Assembly: GCF_011604685.1 (NCBI RefSeq)
Contig: NZ_CP050063.1
Span: 5,788,501-5,852,500 of the forward strand
Direction: 5' to 3'
Source: Spirosoma aureum
Lineage (GTDB): Bacteria; Bacteroidota; Bacteroidia; Cytophagales; Spirosomataceae
Length of the DNA: 64,000 bases
The notes under the pieces are model-generated. The model saw only the letters and a program-made list of their open reading frames with translations. It did not search any database and was not told where the DNA came from. Positions 43,110 to 50,107 of the stretch are shown piece by piece. Position numbers and translations under genes: made by a program. Positions within the stretch are counted from its first letter, which is position 1; the number at the start of each line of letters is the position of its first letter.

Positions 43110-44336
43110 ATGACACCTACCGCTCCTCCTTCGCAGGTCCGTTCGAATTACACGATTCCGTTGCTGATTGTCGGTGCTTTATTTTTCATTTTTGGCTTTG
43201 TTACCTGGGTCAATAGTGTACTGATAGCCTTCTTTAAGCAGGCATTTAATCTGAGTACGGTCGGCTCCAATCTGGTTGCTTTCTCATTTTTCATCTCCTA
43301 CACGCTTATGGCCATTCCGTCGTCAGCCGTGTTAAAGAGAACGGGATTTAAGAATGGCATGTCGCTGGGTTTATTGGTTATGGCCGTTGGAACACTGATT
43401 TTTGTTCCGGCAGCGAAGTCGGTATCCTATCCGCTGTTTCTGGTTGGTTTGTTTCTGATCGGAATTGGTCTGACCGTGCTACAAACAGCCTCTAACCCAT
43501 ACGCAACTATTCTTGGCCCCCGCGAAAGTGCGGCTCAGCGGATCAGCTTTCTGGGCATCGCCAATAAACTGGCCGGGATCATAAGCCAGTTTATTTTTGG
43601 CGGACTGTTGTTAGCAGGTGGTAATGCTGTTTCGGGAGCTGCATCACTGGAAAAAGTCGTAACACCTTACCTTATTCTAACTGGTGTCCTGGTCGTTCTG
43701 GCCGGATTAATCCGGTTTTCGAACCTCCCCGAAGTTTCAGAAGAACAGGACGACGCACCAGCAGACGCAACCTCTCATACCAGCGTCTCGCAGTTTCCTA
43801 ACCTCGTTCTGGGCGTTATAGCTCTCTTCTGCTATGTTGGGGCTGAGGTCATTGCCGGAGACACCATCATCAATTACGGCAAAGCGATCGGTTTTACGAA
43901 CGATGAAGCGAAGTATTTTACCACCTATACGCTCTATGGTTTGCTGGCTGGCTATGTGCTGGGTATTGTTCTAATTCCTCGGTATATATCACAGCAAACA
44001 TCTCTACGGTTTGGGGCTATATACGGTCTTGTACTGACTACGGCGACCTTACTGACAAGTGGGTTTACATCTGTCCTGTGTGTGGCTCTGCTGGGTTTTG
44101 GGCTGGCTCCTATCTGGCCAGCGATGTGGCCACTGGCGCTTAACCGACTAGGACGATTTACTAAAATTGGGTCTGCTCTACTCATCATGGGTATTTCGGG
44201 TGGTGCCTTATTGCCCCTGCTCCATGGTTATCTGACCGATACGATCAGCCCTAAAATGGCCTATGCTTTGCTATTACCCCTTTTTGGCTTTATTTTATAC
44301 TATGCCACGATAGGGTATAAGAAGACAAGCTGGTAA
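43110..44336 (+). CDS. FucP/GluP-type sugar:H+ symporter (MFS)
   Basis: 408 residues, 12 helices. FucP-family features: NYTIPLLIVGALFFIFGFVTWVNSVLIAFFKQAFNLS, LVAFSFFISYTLMAIPSSAVLKRTGFKNGM, TVLQTASNPYATILGP, FCYVGAEVIAGDTI and FGLAPIWPAMWPLALNRLGR. Known members carry fucose, glucose, galactose or GlcNAc. Position between GH109 and a galactokinase-like gene suggests galactose or GalNAc. It ends in a long perfect hairpin, so the kinase gene behind it probably has separate 5' control. Confidence 0.92.
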   Translation: MTPTAPPSQVRSNYTIPLLIVGALFFIFGFVTWVNSVLIAFFKQAFNLSTVGSNLVAFSFFISYTLMAIPSSAVLKRTGFKNGMSLGLLVMAVGTLIFVPAAKSVSYPLFLVGLFLIGIGLTVLQTASNPYATILGPRESAAQRISFLGIANKLAGIISQFIFGGLLLAGGNAVSGAASLEKVVTPYLILTGVLVVLAGLIRFSNLPEVSEEQDDAPADATSHTSVSQFPNLVLGVIALFCYVGAEVIAGDTIINYGKAIGFTNDEAKYFTTYTLYGLLAGYVLGIVLIPRYISQQTSLRFGAIYGLVLTTATLLTSGFTSVLCVALLGFGLAPIWPAMWPLALNRLGRFTKIGSALLIMGISGGALLPLLHGYLTDTISPKMAYALLLPLFGFILYYATIGYKKTSW

Positions 44337-44339
44337 TGT

Positions 44340-44412
44340 TTATAAATATGGATGGACAAAGAACACGGAGAAATAAATAATCTTTGTGTTCTTTGTCCAT
44401 CCATATTTATAA
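44340..44412 (+). terminator. 27-bp perfect inverted repeat after the FucP-type gene
   Basis: The arms 44340-44366 and 44386-44412 are perfect over 27 bp with a 19-nt loop, starting 4 bp after the transporter stop codon. It has no T-run. It ends 42 bp before the TTG start of the galactokinase-like gene, so it may also influence that gene's leader. Confidence 0.6.
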
Positions 44413-44454
44413 TCACATAACTTTCCTCAGGCACCAGTTAGAAGTATTATCACT

Positions 44455-45564
44455 TTGATTTCGTCGTTTACTCCCTCTCCCATAACTGCTTCAACGCCTG
44501 GTCGTATCTGCCTCTTCGGCGAACACCAGGATTACCTGGGATTGCCAGTCATTGCCGCTGCCATTTCGCGCCGTATTCAGGTTCGGGCACAACGCGTTAG
44601 CTCGCGGGGTTTCCGGCTAAATCTACCCGATATAAAGAAGGCTGTCAATATTCCGTTTGACGGCCTTCCATTGCCTTACCCAGACATTCGCGATTATTTT
44701 CGATCGGCCGTGAATGTGCTGCTTCGCGAAGGCTTTCTGTTTTCAGCGGGTATCGAAGGTGAAGTTCATGGGAATATCCCAATCAATTCGGGTACATCGA
44801 GTTCATCGGCCTTGCTGGTTACCTGGCTCAATGTGCTGACTCAGCTTGCCGATGAACCGCGTCAGTTAGCTCAGGAACAATTGGCGGAGTTAGCTTATGT
44901 GGCCGAAGTTCTGGAATTTGGGGAACCTGGGGGTATGATGGATCACTATTCCACCGCTGTTGGCGATGTCATCTATCTGGAGTCAACGCCAACAATTTCA
45001 CTTCGTAAATTCCATCCAAAACTCGGCACGTTCGTTCTTGGCGACTCTCAGGAGCCAAAAGACACAATTGGAATTCTGAAACGGGTCAAGTTTGGCATGC
45101 TTGACATTATTTCAAGACTTAACGCCGTTAACTCAACGTTCTCGCTGCATTATTCTCCGCTAACCGAAGCAACTGAGTTCAAGGATATTCTGAGCAAAGA
45201 CGAGTACATTCTCCTAAAAGGCAATCTGGCTAACCGCGATATTCTACGCGATGCTCTTGCTGTTTTGGATACACCATCGGGAACGACGGACGAAATCGAT
45301 CACTTCCGTTTTGGCAAGTTACTAACCGAACATCAGAACAATTTACGCGACGCCCAACGCATCAGCACGCCGAAAATTAATCGGATGATCGATGCGGCTC
45401 TCACGGCCGGAGCGTTAGGGGGTAAAATCAATGGCTCGGGTGGAGGTGGCTGTATGTTTGCCTACGCACCCGAAAACCCGGAACTGGTTGCAGAAGCTAT
45501 TGAGCGCGAAGGTGGTAAAGCGTATGTGATTACAGTAGATAGGGGAACAATGATTAGCCCGTAA
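44455..45564 (+). CDS. GHMP kinase, galactokinase-like
   Basis: 369 residues. The only usable start is a TTG at 44455; the family N-terminus begins just after it. Motif 1 is PGRICLFGEHQDYLGLPVIAAA (galactokinase style), motif 2 (ATP loop) INSGTSSSSALLVTW, and motif 3 KINGSGGGGCMFAYAP. EFGEPGGMMDHYSTAVG contains the catalytic Asp region. It phosphorylates a sugar at C1, probably galactose or GalNAc given its neighbours. No galT or galE is adjacent. Calling it GalK would be too specific. Confidence 0.87.
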   Translation: MISSFTPSPITASTPGRICLFGEHQDYLGLPVIAAAISRRIQVRAQRVSSRGFRLNLPDIKKAVNIPFDGLPLPYPDIRDYFRSAVNVLLREGFLFSAGIEGEVHGNIPINSGTSSSSALLVTWLNVLTQLADEPRQLAQEQLAELAYVAEVLEFGEPGGMMDHYSTAVGDVIYLESTPTISLRKFHPKLGTFVLGDSQEPKDTIGILKRVKFGMLDIISRLNAVNSTFSLHYSPLTEATEFKDILSKDEYILLKGNLANRDILRDALAVLDTPSGTTDEIDHFRFGKLLTEHQNNLRDAQRISTPKINRMIDAALTAGALGGKINGSGGGGCMFAYAPENPELVAEAIEREGGKAYVITVDRGTMISP

Positions 45565-45616
45565 CGGCTATCGTTCACAGCTATGGCTTTATTGATCATG
45601 CCCAAAATCGGCCTGC

Positions 45617-46825
45617 TTACTTCACATTAGCGGCCCGTTGAGCCGGGAACCACGACGTCAGAAAAGTTACCACAATCACCAGAACGGCAGTCATAATGAT
45701 GTCACTACTGTCAAGACGAACCGGATAGGCATCGATTATCGAGCTTACAGTTCCCATGCCGATGAAGCCATATTGTTCCTGCGCCAGACAGATAAAAACG
45801 CCGATTGCCAATCCGGTGAAAGCACCAGTTAAAGCGATGATGGCTCCTTCGGTCAGGAAAATCCGTCGAACCAAACCCGTTGTTGCGCCAAGTGCATACA
45901 AAATCCGGATGTCTTCTTTCTTTTCGATGACCAGCATAGACAACGTAAAGAATATGTTGATCGACGCGACCAGAATGATAAATGCCAGGGTGATAGCGAC
46001 CAGCAATTTTTCGATGCGAATAGTTCGGTAGAGATCAACATTCAGGTCATCCCGGCTCTGGACGATCAGTTTATCCCCCACAACATCCTGCAACGCCTGT
46101 TTTGCTGCATTCTCATCCGTACCAGGCTTCAGTTGAATTTCAAGGCTGGTGGCTTCATTGGTACTGTAACCAAATAATGACCGGGCTACAATTGACGGAA
46201 CAAGCACGAAATTATCGTACTTAGACTCGATAAAAAACACGCCTGAAACTGTCAACGATTCCCGATTGAACGCATTGGGGTTAAGTACACTGAACGATTG
46301 ATCACTTTGCGGATATAAAATCTCCAGTGGTGTTAGAATATCGACTGCCGATATGCTCAGGTCATTCCGGACTCCATCGGCAACAATGGCATAGTTTACG
46401 CCCCGATCGCGTAGCCGCAATTTACCTTCGAGCAGGGCCGAGTCGAGTTGCTTTCGTTGTAGGTAACTATCATCAACGCCTTTAAGCCGCACAACTGTTT
46501 CGCCATTTGCATAGCGAGCCAGTGCATTATCCTGCACTACGGCGGTTAACAGGTTTACACCAGCGGTCTGTTGCAGGCGCGTGAGCAGTTCGGGTGATGC
46601 CATGAACCGTTTACCCTGCTTAGGCAAAACGGTCATATCGGCCTCAAACGTTTTAAAAATCTGCCTGTTCAGTTCATCCATCCCGTTGAAGACTGACAAG
46701 ACAACCACCAAAGCCATGGTTCCAACGCCTACGCCGAGCATAGACAGAATCGATAGCCAGCTAATAAAACTGCGTTTCTTTCGAGAGAAAAAATACCGTC
46801 GGGCAATCCAGGTCGGGAGGTTCAT
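45617..46825 (-). CDS. ABC transporter permease, LolC/LolE (FtsX/MacB) family
   Basis: 402 residues. The N-terminus is typical: IARRYFFSRKKRSFISWLSILSMLGVGVGTMALVVVLSVFNGM, followed by a large periplasmic domain (about 45-265). Three helices close it: LLVAITLAFIILVASINIFFTLSMLVIEKKEDIRILYALGAT, GAIIALTGAFTGLAIGVFICLAQEQYG and IIMTAVLVIVVTFLTSWFPAQRAANVK. It should extract lipoproteins from the inner membrane for sorting, with an ATPase encoded elsewhere. It is 67 bp downstream of rbfA, with a hairpin between. Confidence 0.9.
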   Translation of the reverse strand: MNLPTWIARRYFFSRKKRSFISWLSILSMLGVGVGTMALVVVLSVFNGMDELNRQIFKTFEADMTVLPKQGKRFMASPELLTRLQQTAGVNLLTAVVQDNALARYANGETVVRLKGVDDSYLQRKQLDSALLEGKLRLRDRGVNYAIVADGVRNDLSISAVDILTPLEILYPQSDQSFSVLNPNAFNRESLTVSGVFFIESKYDNFVLVPSIVARSLFGYSTNEATSLEIQLKPGTDENAAKQALQDVVGDKLIVQSRDDLNVDLYRTIRIEKLLVAITLAFIILVASINIFFTLSMLVIEKKEDIRILYALGATTGLVRRIFLTEGAIIALTGAFTGLAIGVFICLAQEQYGFIGMGTVSSIIDAYPVRLDSSDIIMTAVLVIVVTFLTSWFPAQRAANVK

Positions 46826-46842
46826 GAAGTAATTAAGAAAGA

Positions 46843-46885
46843 GTGCCTGCGTAAATAACTCTGACTGTGTTAATCACGCAGGCAC
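46843..46885 (-). terminator. Hairpin between rbfA and the lolC/E-like gene
   Basis: A 10-bp perfect stem, GTGCCTGCGT (46843-46852) with 46876-46885, and a 23-nt loop. On the minus strand it is followed by a T-rich tract (TCTTTCTT). It could terminate rbfA transcripts or attenuate read-through into the permease gene. Confidence 0.55.
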
Positions 46886-46892
46886 GATACGC

Positions 46893-47276
46893 TTATTCGG
46901 CATCGTCTTCATCCTCCTCAGGTGCGGGAGGAATTTCGAGACCTGCGAAGAGCTTGTCCATTTTGTCGGCATATTCGGCCGTGTCATCCAGAAAGAAATG
47001 GAGCTCAGGAACGATACGGAGTTGGTGCCGAACCCGGTCGCCGAGATGCTGCCGGAGTACTTTTCCTTTCTCCTGAATACTTTCCAGAAGCATTTCTTTA
47101 TTCTTGGTAGCCAGAAAGCTCAGGTACACACGGGCTACGCTCAGATCGGGCGACACACGCACGCTGGTGACCGTAATAAAAGCCCCGTTGAATAAATGTG
47201 GCACTTCGCGCTGAAAAATTTCACTTAAATCTTTCTGCAACTGCCGGGCTACTTTTTGTTGTCGTTTCGATTCCAT
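46893..47276 (-). CDS. rbfA: Ribosome-binding factor A
   Basis: 127 residues, standard length. The KH-like fold shows SKRQQKVARQLQKDLSEIFQRE, ITVTSVRVSPDLSVARVYLSFL and LRQHLGDRVRHQLRIVPELHFFLDDTAEYADKMDKLF. It matures the 5' end of 16S rRNA in 30S subunits. The acidic tail (EEDEDDAE) is common in this phylum. Confidence 0.95.
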   Translation of the reverse strand: MESKRQQKVARQLQKDLSEIFQREVPHLFNGAFITVTSVRVSPDLSVARVYLSFLATKNKEMLLESIQEKGKVLRQHLGDRVRHQLRIVPELHFFLDDTAEYADKMDKLFAGLEIPPAPEEDEDDAE

Positions 47277-47540
47277 AATATCTTACCTGGGCAACAAGTT
47301 GATTGGAAAGTTAATTGACTGGTGATTCCGCTCGCCAGAGGCCCCGATGGCTGTTTATTGACTAACGATCTGGCACCTCCAATTAATTACCCATCTGCAA
47401 ATATCTGCACCTTTTTCGGTTCTGCCGAAATTGACTGTAAATTCGCAGTAGCAGTTAGTCAGTAGATAAGCCCAAAAATAAAATGAATGATGGGCTCGTC
47501 TACTTATCTAACCTACCAACATTTTGAATAGCCAACTGTT

Positions 47541-48950
47541 TTGTTACGTTTTTTCCGCTCTTATTATCCCTATCAATACGCCAGCCTGCTCGGGTTGCTG
47601 CTGTTGATTCGTTTGCCACTCTTACTGCATCCATTTCCAATGTTGATTCCAGAACTGAACTGGATGCTGGTAGGCGAGCAGATGAGCGAGGGTCATCTGC
47701 TTTACCGCGACATCTGGGACAGCATCAGCCCTCTATCGGCCGTGGTTTACTGGGGTTTACACACGTTATTCGGTCGTTCGACGCTTGTACTACATATTGC
47801 GGCAACGGTCGTTTCCGTCTTTCAGATCGTTTATTTCAATTACCTGACCAACAACCGCGATGTGTATCCCGATCGATCGTTCTGGCCAGGCTTGATATAT
47901 ATGCTGTTTCTGCATCTGTCCTTCGACTGCCTGACGCTCTCCCCGGTGTTGATGTCCACGAGTTTTCTATTATTGGCTTTCGGAACGCTCATCAAACAGA
48001 TGGAACGCCGGGGTGCTACTGATGAGGTATTTGAGGTTGGTTTCTACATCGGCATCGCGGCTTTGTTTTACCTGCCCTCTGCTTTATTTATCATCTGGGC
48101 AACATTATCGCTACTTTTTTATACCGGAACAAGCTTTCGCCAACACTCCCTGTCACTATTCGGTTTTCTGTTTCCGATCGCTGCTACCGTCCTGTTTTAT
48201 TACCTTAATAACAGTCTGGATGATTTTAACCGCAATCTACTGGCCTCTGTATTTCGGGTACGCCAATATTCACTGTCTGATTTTCAATCACTCGTTGCGT
48301 CCTTATTGATACCGCTGGGTCTGGGCGTGCTGGGCTTTCTAAGTTTATTTAGAAGTTCGAGTCGATACGTCAACTTTCAGCAACGGGTTCAGCAGATTAT
48401 GATGATCTGGTTTGTTACTGCCGTGCTTACGATTGCGCTGGGTCCTTTTCTGGCTCCCATGTCGTTTCTGAGCTTCGTGCCGCCGATGGCCTATTTTACC
48501 TTGTATTATTTTGAAAATTTCCGAAAAGGATGGCTGGCAGAACTAGGCTTTTCAATCGCCTTCGGACTGATTCTGTTGTTATTCTATCAGGGACTTCTTG
48601 GGCTGATTCCGGGTTCGGACCTGGGCCGATTAAGTAGCTTACAGGTTCAATCATCTCCCCTTCCTGATAACATCCGGGATCGGCACATTCTGATTATTGG
48701 TGAAGATTTAAGCGCTTACCGGCTAAATCGTCCGGCCACGCCTTACCTCAATTGGGATTTAGCGAAATACGATCTTAAAAATCTGGATAATTACGAAGCC
48801 GTTATCAACGTATTTGATCACTTCCGGAAAGATCCGCCCGATTATATTATTGATCGCGAAAATGTGGTCGACAAATTATTTCAGCGTGCACCAGCCTTAG
48901 CTGGCTGGTATGAAAAAACAGCTACAGCAGGCGTGTATAAGCGTAAATGA
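47541..48950 (+). CDS. Polytopic membrane protein, glycosyltransferase-like or DUF6427-like
   Basis: 469 residues, TTG start at 47541; a stop codon lies four codons upstream in frame and there is no nearby ATG. About ten to eleven helices fill residues 10-350. The first periplasmic loop, PELNWMLVGEQMSEGHLLYRDIWDSISPLSAVVYWGLH, has the acidic pattern seen in GT39/GT83-type lipid-linked sugar transferases. The C-terminal 100 residues are soluble (HILIIGEDLSAYRLNRP, NYEAVINVFDHFRKDPPDYIID). The overall style also fits Bacteroidota proteins annotated DUF6427. The function is unproven. Confidence 0.7.
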   Translation: MLRFFRSYYPYQYASLLGLLLLIRLPLLLHPFPMLIPELNWMLVGEQMSEGHLLYRDIWDSISPLSAVVYWGLHTLFGRSTLVLHIAATVVSVFQIVYFNYLTNNRDVYPDRSFWPGLIYMLFLHLSFDCLTLSPVLMSTSFLLLAFGTLIKQMERRGATDEVFEVGFYIGIAALFYLPSALFIIWATLSLLFYTGTSFRQHSLSLFGFLFPIAATVLFYYLNNSLDDFNRNLLASVFRVRQYSLSDFQSLVASLLIPLGLGVLGFLSLFRSSSRYVNFQQRVQQIMMIWFVTAVLTIALGPFLAPMSFLSFVPPMAYFTLYYFENFRKGWLAELGFSIAFGLILLLFYQGLLGLIPGSDLGRLSSLQVQSSPLPDNIRDRHILIIGEDLSAYRLNRPATPYLNWDLAKYDLKNLDNYEAVINVFDHFRKDPPDYIIDRENVVDKLFQRAPALAGWYEKTATAGVYKRK

Positions 48951-49072
48951 GTAAAAATTTGTAGATTATGTTTCAGCGTTCATAGCCGAGGGCATTCTTA
49001 GCCAGATCTGTAACAGCCCAATCTGTCCATAAACTACAAATCGAATAGTAAAAACGTAAACCCATAATTCAC

Positions 49073-49864
49073 ATGCCTTCCCTCTCCTTTACAAATAAAC
49101 GTACCAACCTGTATATCTTTCTAAGTGCCATTTTCCTGACAAACGCGCTCGTTGCCGAAATAATCGGTGTCAAAATTTTCTCGGTTGAAACGATGCTTGG
49201 CACTAAACCAGCGCAGATTCATTTATTCGGGGATTTTATTCTGGATTTCAATCTTACAGCTGGTGCAGTTATCTGGCCATTTGTTTTTATTACGTCTGAT
49301 ATTATCAATGAATATTTTGGCAAATCAGGTGTCCGACGAATTTCCTTTCTAACGGCTGGTTTCGTAGGTTATAGTTTCCTGATTATTTATGCCGTCACAA
49401 ACCTGCCTCCGGCGCAGTTCTGGCTCGATGTAAATGCCAAAGATGCAGCGGGTAATTCCATCAATATCGATAATGCGTTCCAGATGATCTTCCGCCAGGG
49501 GCTGGGTATTATCATCGGTTCACTGACTGCTTTTCTGGTAGGCCAGATTCTGGATGTCTATGTATTCCACTCCTTACGCAGGATCACGGGTAGCCAAAAA
49601 ATCTGGCTCCGGGCGACTGGTTCAACCCTTGTTTCGCAATTAGTGGATTCGTTTGTAGTCTTGGGAATCGCTTTCTACGTCTTCGGTAACTGGTCTTTAA
49701 CGCAGGTGTTGGCAGTGGGGATTATTAATTACATCTACAAAGCGACATCAGCTATCGTACTGACCCCATTACTGTATGTAGCTCACTATTTTATTGATCG
49801 TTACCTCGGGAAAGAACACGCCGAAGAACTGGCAAACGAGTCAGCGATGAGTTCATTTATGTGA
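49073..49864 (+). CDS. yhhQ: Queuosine-precursor transporter (YhhQ / VUT family)
   Basis: 263 residues, six to seven helices. Family signatures: FNLTAGAVIWPFVFITSDIINEYFGKSGVRR, GSLTAFLVGQILDVYVFHSLRRITG, LVSQLVDSFVVLGIAF and INYIYKATSAIVLTPLLY. It imports queuine or preQ0/preQ1 type precursors. With folE and queD in the same window, this organism may both make and import the precursor. The terminator at 49892 follows. Confidence 0.9.
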   Translation: MPSLSFTNKRTNLYIFLSAIFLTNALVAEIIGVKIFSVETMLGTKPAQIHLFGDFILDFNLTAGAVIWPFVFITSDIINEYFGKSGVRRISFLTAGFVGYSFLIIYAVTNLPPAQFWLDVNAKDAAGNSINIDNAFQMIFRQGLGIIIGSLTAFLVGQILDVYVFHSLRRITGSQKIWLRATGSTLVSQLVDSFVVLGIAFYVFGNWSLTQVLAVGIINYIYKATSAIVLTPLLYVAHYFIDRYLGKEHAEELANESAMSSFM

Positions 49865-49891
49865 TCAATCATTTCGATTCAATAGTAATAA

Positions 49892-49926
49892 AAATACTCA
49901 GTCACCTCAAAATTGACTGAGTATTT
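49892..49926 (+). terminator. Terminator after yhhQ
   Basis: AAATACTCAGTCA (49892-49904) pairs perfectly over 13 bp with 49914-49926, with a 9-nt loop, followed by CCTGTTTT. It is 28 bp past the yhhQ stop. Likely an intrinsic terminator. Confidence 0.75.
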
Positions 49927-50107
49927 CCTGTTTTATATGATTATTTATTCCTATTTTTTATAAAAAAAGTAATATTATTATAGTTACTATCAGAAAGTTT
50001 ATAGTACATTCATACCATACTAGACGGATATGCGCTAGTTGATTATCCGACCCATATCAATAGTAACATAGACTTACGCTAGTTCACCTTATAGTCACTA
50101 CTAACTA

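Noticed and set aside
44455..45564. Assignment as galactokinase galK
   Set aside because: Motifs fit GHMP sugar kinases, but GH109 next door makes GalNAc equally likely and no galT or galE is adjacent; the symbol was left empty.
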